A stretch of 38,884 bases of DNA, taken from assembly GCA_947454135.1 (NCBI GenBank), contig CANGJI010000020.1, positions 1 to 38,884 of the forward strand, in the 5' to 3' direction. The DNA comes from Sphingomonadaceae bacterium (GTDB lineage Bacteria > Pseudomonadota > Alphaproteobacteria > Sphingomonadales > Sphingomonadaceae). The notes under the pieces are model-generated. The model worked only from the letters and a program-made list of their open reading frames with translations, was not told where the DNA came from and did no database searches. Shown here piece by piece: positions 10,579 to 19,974 of this stretch (positions within the stretch are counted from its first letter, which is position 1; every line of letters begins with the position of its first letter). A program made the translations under genes and the position numbers.

Positions 10579-12873
10579 ATGGCAATTCGCAAGCAGACAC
10601 CGAACGGGCCGGACGGTCTTCCCACGCGCCAGCAGGTGCTCGATTTCATCACGCAGAGCGAGGAGCCAGCGGGCAAGCGCGAGATCTCCAAGGCGTTCGG
10701 ACTGAAGGGCACCGAGAAGATCGCGCTCAAGGCTCTGCTCAAGGATATGGCCGAGGAAGGCCTGATCGACGGCAATCGCAGCGCGTTCCACCGGCTCGGC
10801 GGCGTACCGCGCGTGACGGTGCTGCGCGTGCTGGAGATCGAGGATGGGCAGCCCCTCGCGATCCCCGACAGCTGGCAGCCCGATGACGGCGCGCCGCCGC
10901 CGCGCATTCGCATCATCGAACCGAGGGGCAAAGGACGCGCTCAGGCCGCACTCAAGGTGGGTGACCGGGTGCTGGCACGCACCGAGGAAGCGGGCCGGGG
11001 CCTGATCGCCCATGTCATGAAGAAACTGCCGACGCGGACCGAGCAGGTGCTCGGCGTCGTCGAGTTCGACGGGGCAGGCAAGCCGTGGCTCGCGCCTGTG
11101 GACAAACGTGTGCGCAACGCCGTGGCTATCGCAGATCTGGGCGGGGCGGCAGAAGGCCAGTTGGTGCTGGGCGAACCGGTCAGCAAATCACCGCGAGCAG
11201 GCCTGAAAGTCACCGAAGCGCTTGGCGATCCGCTGGCACCGCGCGCGTTCAGTCTGATCGCTATCCACAAGCACGGCATTCCCTTCGTGTTTCCGCAGGA
11301 AGCGCAGGACGAGGCCGCATTGGCGGCAAAGATGCCGCTCTCGGAAGATGCGCGCGAGGACCTGCGCCACCTGCCGATCGTCGCCATCGATCCGACCGAC
11401 GCGCGCGATCACGACGATGCGATCTGGGCTGAGCCGGATGGCGAGGGCGGTTTCCGTGCCGTCGTCGCGATTGCGGACGTCAGTTTTTATGTGCGGCCGG
11501 GCGGTGCGGTTGACCGCGAGGCGCGCAAGCGCGGCAATTCGGTCTACTTCCCGGACCGCGTCGTGCCGATGCTGCCGCATGTGCTGAGCTCGGACGTCTG
11601 CTCGCTGAAAGTGGGCGCTGACCGGGCGGCGATGGCCTGCCATCTGACGATCGACGCCGAGGGCCGCGTGACGGGTTGGCGGTTTACCCGGGCGCTGGTG
11701 CGGATCGCCGAAGTAATCGCCTATGAAGAGGCGCAGCGGCGGATCGATGCGCGGGAAGCTGCGGCGCACCTCCAGAACCTGTGGGCGGCATGGCGGCTGC
11801 TCGAGAAAGCACGGACCAATCGCGATCCGCTGGAGCTGGAGCTTCCCGAGCGGCGCGTCGTGCTGGACGAGAAGGGCAAGATTGCCGAGATCGCCATCCG
11901 CGAACGCCTCGATGCGCACCGCGTGGTCGAGGACTTCATGATCGCGGCGAATGTCGCGGCGGCCAAGGCGCTGGAAGCCAAGGTCGCGCCCGTCGTCTAC
12001 CGCATCCATGAACCGCCGAGCCGCGAGAAGCTGGTTGCGCTCAAGGACTATCTCGCCACCTTCGGGCGCAAGCTGGCGCTGGGGCAAGTGATCACGCCGG
12101 GGCTGTTCAACCGCATGCTCAAGGATGTGGCGGACGAGGCCGAGAAGGCGTTGGTGATGGAAGCGGTGCTGCGCAGCCAGACGCAGGCCTATTACGGCCC
12201 GCGCAATGCCGGGCACTTCGGGCTCGCGCTAGGGAGCTATGCGCATTTCACCTCGCCGATCCGGCGCTATTCGGATCTGCTGGTCCACCGCGCGCTGGTG
12301 GATTCGTGGCACCTGGAACAGCCGCGCCCCGAAGCGCGGGACATTCCGGCGACCTCGGGCTTGTCGGACCGCGACCGCAGCGACCTCGCACGGATCAGCG
12401 ATGCCATCTCCAAGGCCGAGCGGCGCGCGATGGAAGCGGAGCGCGAGACGATCGACCGCTATGTCGCGGCCTGGCTGGCGGGCCGGGTCGGCGAGGTGTT
12501 CGACACCCGCGTGACCGGGGTGCAGAAATTCGGCCTGTTCGCCACGATCATCGGCCTTGGCGGCGATGGCCTCGTGCCGATCTCGACGCTGGGTGCCGAG
12601 CGCTTTGCCCATGACGAGAAGCGGCAGGTATTGGTTGGCGAGGAGACCGGCGAAGAGTTCGCGATGGGTATGATCCTCAAGCTGCGTCTGGCCGAGGCCA
12701 ATCCGCTGACGGGCGCGTTGAAGTTCGAGCCTGTCGATCTGCCGGAGGGCGCAGGGCGGATCGAGCCGCGCGGCGGGCGTCCGTTTGATCGCGGGCCGAA
12801 GAAGACTGGCGGCTATGTGCAGGGGCCGCGCGGTCGTCCGCGCAATATCCGGCATCAGGGGCGCAAGCGGTGA
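10579..12873 (+). CDS. rnr: Ribonuclease R
   Basis: RNase R is a processive 3'-5' exoribonuclease that degrades structured RNA and takes part in mRNA, rRNA and tmRNA turnover. The start is placed at the ATG at 10579, giving 764 residues beginning MAIRKQTPNG. Longer readings run back into the peptidase gene and lack homology. Domains in order are an N-terminal winged helix (about 15-75), cold-shock domains, the RNB catalytic domain with the metal-binding motif IDPTDARDHDDAIW near 271-284, a conserved HFTSPIRRYSDLLVHR block near 555, an S1 domain, and a basic Gly/Arg-rich tail. The stop is 6 bases from the convergent stress-protein gene. Confidence 0.96.
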   Translation: MAIRKQTPNGPDGLPTRQQVLDFITQSEEPAGKREISKAFGLKGTEKIALKALLKDMAEEGLIDGNRSAFHRLGGVPRVTVLRVLEIEDGQPLAIPDSWQPDDGAPPPRIRIIEPRGKGRAQAALKVGDRVLARTEEAGRGLIAHVMKKLPTRTEQVLGVVEFDGAGKPWLAPVDKRVRNAVAIADLGGAAEGQLVLGEPVSKSPRAGLKVTEALGDPLAPRAFSLIAIHKHGIPFVFPQEAQDEAALAAKMPLSEDAREDLRHLPIVAIDPTDARDHDDAIWAEPDGEGGFRAVVAIADVSFYVRPGGAVDREARKRGNSVYFPDRVVPMLPHVLSSDVCSLKVGADRAAMACHLTIDAEGRVTGWRFTRALVRIAEVIAYEEAQRRIDAREAAAHLQNLWAAWRLLEKARTNRDPLELELPERRVVLDEKGKIAEIAIRERLDAHRVVEDFMIAANVAAAKALEAKVAPVVYRIHEPPSREKLVALKDYLATFGRKLALGQVITPGLFNRMLKDVADEAEKALVMEAVLRSQTQAYYGPRNAGHFGLALGSYAHFTSPIRRYSDLLVHRALVDSWHLEQPRPEARDIPATSGLSDRDRSDLARISDAISKAERRAMEAERETIDRYVAAWLAGRVGEVFDTRVTGVQKFGLFATIIGLGGDGLVPISTLGAERFAHDEKRQVLVGEETGEEFAMGMILKLRLAEANPLTGALKFEPVDLPEGAGRIEPRGGRPFDRGPKKTGGYVQGPRGRPRNIRHQGRKR

Positions 12874-12879
12874 TCCGCC

Positions 12880-13404
12880 TCAGCTGAACGAATCGATCCC
12901 GCGCTCGTCGATACCGCCCGGCACGATCATCAGCACGCAGGGCAATTGGCCGAGGTGCGAGGTGAAGTGGGTGACGAGCGGGCCGGGATTGCCTTCCGCC
13001 GCCGCGCCCAGGACGAGGGCTGAGACTTCGGGATGCTCGGCAAGGTATTCGCGCACCACTTGCGGGCCGCTGCCCGTCCGCACCGCGACGGCCGGGCGCA
13101 GGCCTGATTCATCGGCAAGGCTTCCGGCCGCAGCGCGGGCGAGGTCTTCGGCGCGTTCGCGGGCCTCGGCCTCGATTGTTGCCTGGATGCTGCCGAACAC
13201 GACGAATTCCTGCCGAGGGACGAGCGCGAGGATATGGACCGCGCCGCCGGTGCGCACCGCACGGCGCGCAGCAAAGCGCAGCGCGCGGGCCGCTTCCTCG
13301 GTATCGTCCATGATGACGAGATAGACGCGTTGGCGCGCGCGCGCTTCTGCGCCGGGCGTGCCGTCTGCCTCGCTTGCGCTGCCGAACATGTCTGCCCCAC
13401 CCAT
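12880..13404 (-). CDS. Universal stress protein (UspA family)
   Basis: A single-domain UspA-fold protein of 174 residues from the ATG at 13404, chosen because AAGGGGG lies 5-6 bases before it on the minus strand. An ATG at 13458 would add 18 residues but has no clear ribosome-binding site. The core begins VYLVIMDDTEEAARALRFAARRA, the first beta strand and helix of the fold. The segment LVLGAAAEGNPGPLVTHFTS near the C-terminus resembles the ATP-binding G-2X-G-9X-G loop but is not a clear match. It is convergent with rnr and divergent from the E2 gene. Its role, probably in stress adaptation, is inferred from family only. Confidence 0.85.
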   Translation of the reverse strand: MGGADMFGSASEADGTPGAEARARQRVYLVIMDDTEEAARALRFAARRAVRTGGAVHILALVPRQEFVVFGSIQATIEAEARERAEDLARAAAGSLADESGLRPAVAVRTGSGPQVVREYLAEHPEVSALVLGAAAEGNPGPLVTHFTSHLGQLPCVLMIVPGGIDERGIDSFS

Positions 13405-13654
13405 GCCTGCCCCCTTGCGATAATGGTCTTTGCCCACCCTGATCGCACTGCCGGTCATACGGCAGGGTTATGCCTATTGGCCTAATTCGTATGCGGGGCA
13501 AGCGCCAAGAGGCTTGACCCGCCTCCTGCGGCTGGCGAAATGGCGCGCCATGTGCGAAGGGAAACCGTACCGGGCAGGCCAAGTTTCGGCTTCCTGAACC
13601 GGAATGACGTTCTTTATTCGCGCCCATGTAACCAAATAGGGAAATGAGCTGCCC

Positions 13655-14935
13655 ATGCCTATCCAGATCAAGATGCCCGCGCTTTCGCCCACCATGGAAG
13701 AAGGCACGCTGGCCAAGTGGCTGGTCAAGGTTGGTGACAAGGTTTCGTCCGGCGATATCATGGCCGAGATCGAGACCGACAAGGCGACGATGGAGTTCGA
13801 GGCTGTCGATGAAGGCACCGTGGTTGCCATCGAAGTCGCCGAAGGTACCGAGGGCGTGAAGGTCGGCACCGTGATCGCGACCATCGCGGGCGAGGACGAA
13901 GGCGATGCGGCTCCGGCGGCTGCGCCTGTTGCGGCGCCCGCTCCGGCACCGGTTGCCGCAGCGCCCGCGCCGGCACCAGCGCCCGTTGCTGCTCCGGCTC
14001 CCGTTGCCGCAGCACCTGCCGGCGACCGCGTCGTGGCGAGCCCGCTGGCCAAGCGCATCGCGGGCGAGAAGGGCATCGATCTCACGCAAGTGAAGGGCAG
14101 CGGCCCGCATGGCCGGATCATCAAGGCTGACCTCGATGTCACCGCCCCCGCCGCTGCGCCGGTTGCTGCTGCCGCGCCTGCACCGGCCGCGGCTCCGGTC
14201 GCTCCCCCGGCACCGGTCGCAGCAGCAGCGCCGTTCAGCACCGACATTCCGCACGAGGCGGTCAAGCTCTCGACGATGCGCAAGACCATCGCGCGCCGCC
14301 TGACCGAGGCCAAGGCGACGGTGCCGCACTACTACCTCACCGTCGACATCAGTCTCGACAAGCTGCTCAAGCTGCGCGCCGAGCTCAATTCGGCGCTGGC
14401 GGGCGAGGGCGTGAAGCTCTCGGTCAACGACCTGCTGATCAAGGCGCTCGGCAAGGCGCTGATGCTGGCGCCCGATGCCAATGTCAGCTTCGCGGGCGAC
14501 AACCTGATCCGCTACTCGCGCGCCGACATCGCGGTCGCGGTCTCGATCCCGGGCGGCCTCATCACGCCCATCGTGACGGGGGCAGACGTCAAGTCGGTCT
14601 CGGCGATCCAGAAGGACATGGCGGACCTTGCCGCGCGGGCGAAGGCTGGCAAGCTGGCGCCGCACGAGTATCAGGGCGGCACCGCCAGCCTGTCCAACCT
14701 CGGCATGTTCGGGATCAAGCAGTTCGAGGCGGTGATCAATCCGCCGCAGGGCATGATCATGGCGGTCGGCGCGGGCGAGAAGCGCCCTTACGTGATCGAC
14801 GATGCGCTCGGCATTGCCACCGTGATGTCCGCCACCGGCAGCTTCGACCACCGCGCCATCGACGGGGCGGAGGGCGCGCAGCTGATGCAGGCATTCAAGA
14901 CGCTGGTGGAAGCCCCCCTCGCACTCGTCGCCTGA
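13655..14935 (+). CDS. pdhC: Pyruvate dehydrogenase E2, dihydrolipoamide acetyltransferase
   Basis: E2 forms the core of the pyruvate dehydrogenase complex and transfers acetyl groups from lipoamide to CoA. The 426-residue protein has one lipoyl domain (1-80) with Lys43 in [11 protein letters not shown]. An Ala-Pro linker and a peripheral subunit-binding domain (about 126-163, [15 protein letters not shown]) follow, then a second Ala-Pro linker and the catalytic domain from about 205. His399 and Asp403 of the DHRAIDG motif are the active-site residues. The sequence resembles PDH rather than 2-oxoglutarate E2. The lpd gene follows, but no E1 genes are in this window. A 5' gap of 250 bases separates it from the divergent stress-protein gene. 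Confidence 0.93.
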   Translation: MPIQIKMPALSPTMEEGTLAKWLVKVGDKVSSGDIMAEIETDKATMEFEAVDEGTVVAIEVAEGTEGVKVGTVIATIAGEDEGDAAPAAAPVAAPAPAPVAAAPAPAPAPVAAPAPVAAAPAGDRVVASPLAKRIAGEKGIDLTQVKGSGPHGRIIKADLDVTAPAAAPVAAAAPAPAAAPVAPPAPVAAAAPFSTDIPHEAVKLSTMRKTIARRLTEAKATVPHYYLTVDISLDKLLKLRAELNSALAGEGVKLSVNDLLIKALGKALMLAPDANVSFAGDNLIRYSRADIAVAVSIPGGLITPIVTGADVKSVSAIQKDMADLAARAKAGKLAPHEYQGGTASLSNLGMFGIKQFEAVINPPQGMIMAVGAGEKRPYVIDDALGIATVMSATGSFDHRAIDGAEGAQLMQAFKTLVEAPLALVA

Positions 14936-14964
14936 ATCCGGGCCTGATCATAATGAGAGCGGCG

Positions 14965-14980
14965 CCTGCCTGCGGGCAGG
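14965..14980. other. Short hairpin between pdhC and lpd
   Basis: CCTGCC (14965-14970) pairs with GGCAGG (14975-14980) around the loop TGCG. There is no T-tract. It could stabilise the 3' end of the pdhC message or tune expression of lpd. Its 3' arm also forms a GGGCAGGG octamer (14974-14981). Confidence 0.35.
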
Positions 14981-15013
14981 GTAAAGCAGATGCCGACCTG
15001 AAGGAGCAATTTC

Positions 15014-16426
15014 GTGGCTAATCAATACGACCTCATCGTTCTCGGCTCGGGCCCCGGCGGCTATGTCGCGGCGATCCGCGCGGCGCAGCTCGGGCTCAAG
15101 GTCGGCATCGTCGAACGTGAGCTGCTGGGCGGCATCTGCCTCAACTGGGGCTGCATCCCGACCAAGGCGCTGCTTCGCTCGGCCGAAGTGTTCAACCAGA
15201 TGAAGCATGCCGCTTCGTATGGTCTGGCGGCGGACAATATCCGCGCGGATATCGATGCGGTGGTGAAGCGCTCGCGCGGGGTGGCCAAGCAGCTCAACCA
15301 GGGCGTGACGCACCTGATGCGCAAGAACAAGATCACCGTGCACATGGGCAATGGCGTGCTCAAGGGCGGCGGCCAGATCGAAGTGACCGGCGAGAAGGGC
15401 ACAGAGACGCTGTCCGCCAAGCACGTGATCGTCGCGACTGGCGCACGCGCGCGTGATCTGCCGTTTGCCAAGGCGGACGGGGATCGCATCTGGACCTACC
15501 GTCATGCGATGGTGCCGCCTGCCATGCCGACTAAGCTGCTGGTGATCGGTTCGGGCGCGATCGGCATCGAATTTGCAAGCTTCTACAACGACATGGGCGC
15601 CGACGTCACGGTCGTCGAGATGATGGACCGCATCGTGCCGGTGGAAGATGCGGATGTTTCCGCCTTCCTCGAGAAGTCGCTGACCAAGCAGGGAATCAAG
15701 ATCCTCACCGGCGCGGGCGTGGAGAGCATCACCACGAGCGCGTCGGGCGTGAAGGCCAAGATCAAGAGCAAGGACGGCGCTGCTGCCGAACACGATTTCA
15801 GCCATGTGATCGTCGCGGTTGGCATCGTGCCCAACACCGAGAACATCGGCCTCGAGGCGCTGGGCGTTGCCACCGAGCGCGGCATCATCGCCATCGACGG
15901 CTATGGCCGCACCAATGTCCCGGGCGTCTGGGCCATCGGCGACGTGACGCCTGGTCCGTGGCTGGCGCACAAGGCGAGCCATGAGGGCGTGATTGCGGCG
16001 GAAGCCATCGCGCAGGCGCTGGGCAACACCGAAGTCCACCCGCACCCGATGGACCGGCTCAACATTCCGGGCTGCACCTACTGCCACCCGCAGGTCGCAA
16101 GCGTGGGCCTGACCGAGGCGAAGGCCAAGGAAGCGGGCCACGAGGTCAAGGTCGGCACGTTCCCGTTCATCGGCAACGGCAAGGCCATCGCGCTGGGCGA
16201 GGCCGAGGGCTTCATCAAGACGGTGTTCGATGCGCAGACCGGCGAGCTGCTCGGCGCGCACATGATCGGCGCGGAAGTGACCGAGCTGATCCAGGGCTAT
16301 GTCGTGGGCAAGACGCTCGAAACCACCGAGGCCGAGCTGATGCACACCGTGTTCGCGCACCCGACGCTTTCGGAAATGATGCACGAGAGCGTACTCGCGG
16401 CTTACGGGCGCGCGATCCATATCTGA
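15014..16426 (+). CDS. lpd: Dihydrolipoyl dehydrogenase (E3)
   Basis: E3 is a FAD enzyme that reoxidises dihydrolipoamide with NAD+ for the pyruvate and related dehydrogenase complexes. The 470-residue protein starts at GTG 15014, supported by AAGGAG at 15001-15006. The FAD dinucleotide motif GSGPGGYVAA is at 11-20, the redox-active disulfide is Cys42/Cys47 in GGICLNWGCIPTK, the NAD motif GSGAIGIEFAS lies near 180, and the C-terminal His449/Glu454 pair is in FAHPTLSEMMHE. It lies 78 bases after pdhC in the same direction and is presumably its partner. Confidence 0.96.
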   Translation: MANQYDLIVLGSGPGGYVAAIRAAQLGLKVGIVERELLGGICLNWGCIPTKALLRSAEVFNQMKHAASYGLAADNIRADIDAVVKRSRGVAKQLNQGVTHLMRKNKITVHMGNGVLKGGGQIEVTGEKGTETLSAKHVIVATGARARDLPFAKADGDRIWTYRHAMVPPAMPTKLLVIGSGAIGIEFASFYNDMGADVTVVEMMDRIVPVEDADVSAFLEKSLTKQGIKILTGAGVESITTSASGVKAKIKSKDGAAAEHDFSHVIVAVGIVPNTENIGLEALGVATERGIIAIDGYGRTNVPGVWAIGDVTPGPWLAHKASHEGVIAAEAIAQALGNTEVHPHPMDRLNIPGCTYCHPQVASVGLTEAKAKEAGHEVKVGTFPFIGNGKAIALGEAEGFIKTVFDAQTGELLGAHMIGAEVTELIQGYVVGKTLETTEAELMHTVFAHPTLSEMMHESVLAAYGRAIHI

Positions 16427-16436
16427 TCCGGCAGCC

Positions 16437-17630
16437 ATGGCGCCCACGCATGACGTCCCCACGCATGACGTCATCGTGCTGGGCGCCGGTGCGGCGGGGC
16501 TGTTCTGCGCTGGGCTGGCCGGGCAGCGCGGCAAGCGCGTGGTGCTGCTCGATCATGCCGATGCGCCCGGCAAGAAGATCCTGATTTCGGGGGGAGGGCG
16601 GTGCAATTTCACCAATCTCCAGACCGCGCCGGACCGCTATCTCTCTGAAAATCCACATTTCGCGCGCTCCGCGCTGAGCCGTTACACGCCTGCCGATTTC
16701 CTCGCACTGGTCGAGCGCTATGGCATAGCCTGGCACGAAAAGACGCTGGGGCAGCTGTTCTGCGATGGCTCGGCCAAGCAGATCGTGGCGATGCTGCTCG
16801 AGGAATGCCGCGCTGGCCGCGTAGACCTGCGCTGCGGCGAGCCAGTCGGCGCTGTGGAGCATCACGGCGGGCTGTTTCACGTCGCTTTCGGCGGCGAGAC
16901 GGTTGTCGCACCCGCACTGGTCATTGCGACGGGCGGCCCCTCGATCCCCAAGATGGGCGCGACCGGCTTCGCCTATGATCTGGCGCGCAAGTTCGGCCTC
17001 AAGGTGGTGCAGCCGCGCCCGGCGCTGGTGCCGCTGACGCTCTCCGGCGATGATGTGCTGTTCCGCGAACTCTCCGGCGTCTCTGCTGAAGTCGTCGCGC
17101 GCGCCGGCAAGGCTGCGTTCCGCGAGGCGGCGCTGTTTACCCATCGCGGGCTTTCGGGGCCGGCGATCCTGCAGATCTCGTCGTACTGGCGGTCGGGGGA
17201 AAGCGTCTCGATCGATTTCCTGCCCGATGCGCCGCACGACTGGCTGCTCGCCGCAAAGCGTGAACGGCCCCGCGCGGGAATAGCCCGGGTGCTGGGCGCC
17301 GCGCTCCCGGAGCGGCTGGCGGGGCGGCTCGCCGAGAGTGTCGGCGTGGCGGGTGAGCTTGGCCAGACGCAGGACAAGGCTCTGCGCGCGGCGGAAGCGA
17401 AGCTGCGGCGATGGGCATTCACCCCAAGCGGTAGCGAGGGCTTCGCCAAGGCGGAAGTCACCGCAGGCGGGATCAGCACGGCATGCCTTTCCTCGCGCAC
17501 CATGGAGGCCAAAGCGGTGCCCGGGCTTTATGCCATCGGCGAGGCGGTGGACGTGACGGGCTGGCTCGGCGGGTACAACTTCCAGTGGGCCTGGGCGAGC
17601 GCCCATGCGGCAGCCACCGCCTTGGCGTAA
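16437..17630 (+). CDS. BaiN/HI0933-type FAD-dependent oxidoreductase
   Basis: This 397-residue cytoplasmic flavoprotein has the Rossmann motif VIVLGAGAAGLFCAGLAGQ near 12-30 and the family signature GKKILISGGGRCNFTN near 45-60. The ending GEAVDVTGWLGGYNFQWAWASA is typical of the HI0933/BaiN family (aminoacetone oxidase-like). The physiological substrate of most members is unknown. The N-terminus contains a perfect 15-bp tandem duplication (16443-16457 and 16458-16472) encoding PTHDV twice before the Rossmann strand. The gene starts 10 bases after lpd and is probably co-transcribed with it. Confidence 0.88.
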   Translation: MAPTHDVPTHDVIVLGAGAAGLFCAGLAGQRGKRVVLLDHADAPGKKILISGGGRCNFTNLQTAPDRYLSENPHFARSALSRYTPADFLALVERYGIAWHEKTLGQLFCDGSAKQIVAMLLEECRAGRVDLRCGEPVGAVEHHGGLFHVAFGGETVVAPALVIATGGPSIPKMGATGFAYDLARKFGLKVVQPRPALVPLTLSGDDVLFRELSGVSAEVVARAGKAAFREAALFTHRGLSGPAILQISSYWRSGESVSIDFLPDAPHDWLLAAKRERPRAGIARVLGAALPERLAGRLAESVGVAGELGQTQDKALRAAEAKLRRWAFTPSGSEGFAKAEVTAGGISTACLSSRTMEAKAVPGLYAIGEAVDVTGWLGGYNFQWAWASAHAAATALA

Positions 17631-17677
17631 AATGGTTGAGCCGGACGGCTGCCGTCGGCGTGATCGCTGGGCGAAAT

Positions 17678-17767
17678 TGGCGGACAGGGTGGGATTCGAA
17701 CCCACGGTGAGCTTCCACCCACGGCGGTTTTCAAGACCGCTGCCTTAAACCACTCGGCCACCTGTCC
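17678..17767 (-). tRNA. tRNA-Ser(UGA)
   Basis: A class II tRNA read on the minus strand with encoded CCA (17680 to 17678). The acceptor GGACAGG pairs with CCTGTCC, followed by discriminator G, which is typical of serine tRNAs. The anticodon stem GCGGT/ACCGC encloses CTTGAAA, giving anticodon TGA for UCA/UCG codons. A long variable arm follows, and the T-loop is TTCGAAT. It stands alone between the flavoprotein and transglycosylase genes. Confidence 0.96.
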
Positions 17768-17911
17768 GCAGCGTCGCTGCGCTGAAGAGCCGATAGCGGG
17801 CCTGGTTGTCCGCGCAAAGGGGTTTTGCGTCCGTCATGCACAGCGCTTCCCACGCGATTCATCGATTGAGGGATTCCCAGCTTGGCTGCGCTGTGCGACT
17901 GTCGGCTCACG

Positions 17912-18970
17912 ATGCAGTTGCCGATCCGAATTCGTGTGCCCCAGACCATTGGCCTTATCAGGACCGGGCTCGCCGCGCTGGCGCTCTCGCTGCTGGCAGG
18001 GCCGGCGGGCGCGCAGGGTGATGAGGCGGCGGCCGGTTTTCAGGGCTATCTCCAGTACCTCGCCGCCAAGGCGCGCGCGGAAGGTGTGCGCGAGCAGACC
18101 ATCGCCTCGGTCATCACCGGGCTGACCGAAAACCCCCGCGTGATCGCGCTGGACCGCGCGCAGCCGGGCACTTCATCGTCGATCCCGGCCTTTGCGGGCT
18201 ATCGCCGCACCCATGTCGATGCCGCCCGGATCGCCGGGGGCAAGCGGCAATACCTTGCCTCGGCCGACTACCTCGCGGGGATCGAGCAGCGCTACGGTGT
18301 GCCGCCCAAGATCGTGCTGGCGATCTGGGGGCATGAAACGAATTACGGCTCCTACACCGGCGATTTCGATCTTGCCCGCTCGCTGGCGACGCTCGCCTAT
18401 GAAGGGCGGCGGCGGGAGCTGTTTGCCGACGAGTTCATTGCCGTGCTCAAGATGGTTGATCGCGGCGTGCCCCGCGCCAAGCTGGTTGGCAGCTGGGCGG
18501 GCGCTTTCGGCAATCCGCAGTTCCTGCCCAGCGTCTACCTGCGCGTGGCGCAGGACGGCGATGGTGACGGGTTTGCCGATATCTGGTCGAGCAAGCAGGA
18601 TACGCTGGCCTCGATCGCCAACTACTTCCGCGATGCCGGCTGGCGTCCGGGCGAACCCTGGGGCGTCGCCGCAGACGTGACCTTGCCGCTGGACCGCGCA
18701 GCGCTGGGAACCGCGCTTTCCAGTCCGCGCTGCCCGCAGGTCTTTGCGCGCCATTCGAAGTGGAAGACGGTGCGCGAATGGAAGGCCCTGGGCGTGGTGC
18801 CGCGCGCGCCGACGCTGGCCGATGATACGATGGCCAGCCTGCTCGAACCTGATGGCGCCGGCCAGACCGCCTACCTGCTAACCGGAAATTATCGAGTTAT
18901 CCTCGATTACAACTGCTCGAATCTCTACGCCCTCTCGGTGGGACTTCTGGCTGATGAAATTGCCCCTTAA
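17912..18970 (+). CDS. MltB-type lytic murein transglycosylase
   Basis: This enzyme cleaves peptidoglycan glycan strands with formation of 1,6-anhydromuramoyl ends. From the ATG at 17912 the product has 352 residues; a TTG 30 bases upstream is less likely. Residues 1-35 form a signal peptide ending AGPAGAQ, without a lipobox, so the protein is periplasmic and soluble. The SLT_2 domain covers about 40-340. The catalytic glutamate is Glu142 in AIWGHETNYGSYTG, and the motif GSWAGAFGNPQFLPS near 200 is diagnostic of the MltB family (usual form GAMGQPQFMPS). The C-terminal LG-binding domain is absent. It overlaps the next gene by 17 bases. Confidence 0.93.
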   Translation: MQLPIRIRVPQTIGLIRTGLAALALSLLAGPAGAQGDEAAAGFQGYLQYLAAKARAEGVREQTIASVITGLTENPRVIALDRAQPGTSSSIPAFAGYRRTHVDAARIAGGKRQYLASADYLAGIEQRYGVPPKIVLAIWGHETNYGSYTGDFDLARSLATLAYEGRRRELFADEFIAVLKMVDRGVPRAKLVGSWAGAFGNPQFLPSVYLRVAQDGDGDGFADIWSSKQDTLASIANYFRDAGWRPGEPWGVAADVTLPLDRAALGTALSSPRCPQVFARHSKWKTVREWKALGVVPRAPTLADDTMASLLEPDGAGQTAYLLTGNYRVILDYNCSNLYALSVGLLADEIAP

Positions 18971-19931
18971 CAGGAACAGCGGCGCGCTGGCGCTCGCTAT
19001 CGTGCTGGCGCTCGGCGCAGGTCTTGCGCAGCCGGCCACGGCTCGCGGCCGCAAGGCACTGGTGCCGGACGTGTCGGGTCCAGCGGGCGACTATCCGGTA
19101 ACCCTCGGCGATCCGTTCGTGGTCGATGGCGTGACCTATACCCCCGCCGATACGCTCAACTACGATGCGGTGGGCAATGCCGTGCCGATGGCCCCGGAAG
19201 ACGGCGCGGCAGCGCGGATCAGCGGTGCCCACCGCACGCTGCCGGTGCCGAGCTATGTCGAAGTGACGTCACTATCGAGCGGCCGGACGATTCTCGTGCG
19301 GATTGACCGGCGCGGGCCGATGAGCGGCAACGGCCTTGTCGCGCTTTCACCGATGGCATGGGACCAGCTCGGCCTGCCCGGCGATGCTTCCGCGCCGGTT
19401 CGGGTGCGCCGCGTCAATCCGCCCGAGCCCGAGCGCGCGCTGCTGCGCACCGGACAGATCGCGCCGAAGCGCATGGATACGCCGCCGGGGCTGCTCGCGG
19501 CGCTCCGCCGCAAACTTGGTCTGGAGCCGCCGGTTGGCGACCTGCCGGTAACGATCCATCCCGCCGAAGCGGCGGCGCCCGCTACCAGGCCCCTCGCAAA
19601 GCCCCTCGCCAAGCCTGCGCCTGCGGCGGAAGAGCCGAAGCCCAAGCCAGCTCCCAAACCGCAAGTCGCAGTCGCTCCCAAGCCCGTCACGCCGTCTCAG
19701 CCGCCCAAGCGTCCGGCCGTCGCGGCTGGCAGGTTCTACGTGCAGATCGGCGCGTTCTCGCAGCGCGCCAATGCCGAGGCGGCAGCGCACAAGGCAGGCG
19801 GATCGGTGGTACAGGCGGGATCGCTCTGGCGCGTGCGCAGCGGGCCGTTTTCCACCGGGGATGAGGCAGATCGCGGACTGGCGAAGGCCCGCGCTGCGGG
19901 CTATGCCACTGCCCGGATCGTGCGCGACTGA
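18954..19931 (+). CDS. RlpA-like double-psi barrel protein with C-terminal SPOR domain
   Basis: This 325-residue envelope protein has a signal peptide (1-30), an RlpA-type double-psi beta-barrel (about 60-155), a Pro/Lys/Ala-rich linker (205-258) and a SPOR domain (259-324, FYVQIGAFSQRANAEAAAHK) that binds denuded septal glycan. RlpA removes naked glycan at the septum. His93 in GAHRTLPVPSYVEV is kept, but the usual NDRGP is IDRRGP, so Arg119 replaces the catalytic aspartate and Asp118 takes the asparagine position. The usual N-terminal GxASWYG segment is also absent. It may bind rather than cleave, perhaps guiding the MltB-like enzyme whose gene it overlaps by 17 bases. Confidence 0.85.
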   Translation: MKLPLNRNSGALALAIVLALGAGLAQPATARGRKALVPDVSGPAGDYPVTLGDPFVVDGVTYTPADTLNYDAVGNAVPMAPEDGAAARISGAHRTLPVPSYVEVTSLSSGRTILVRIDRRGPMSGNGLVALSPMAWDQLGLPGDASAPVRVRRVNPPEPERALLRTGQIAPKRMDTPPGLLAALRRKLGLEPPVGDLPVTIHPAEAAAPATRPLAKPLAKPAPAAEEPKPKPAPKPQVAVAPKPVTPSQPPKRPAVAAGRFYVQIGAFSQRANAEAAAHKAGGSVVQAGSLWRVRSGPFSTGDEADRGLAKARAAGYATARIVRD

Positions 19932-19974
19932 TCGTCGCCCTGACGCGGTCCCCGGATAAGCTGAGGACCTGCGC

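Noticed and set aside
13900..14250. Ala-Pro-coding repetitive DNA in pdhC as a DNA repeat element
   Set aside because: It encodes the flexible linkers normal for E2 proteins; the repetition follows the amino-acid composition.
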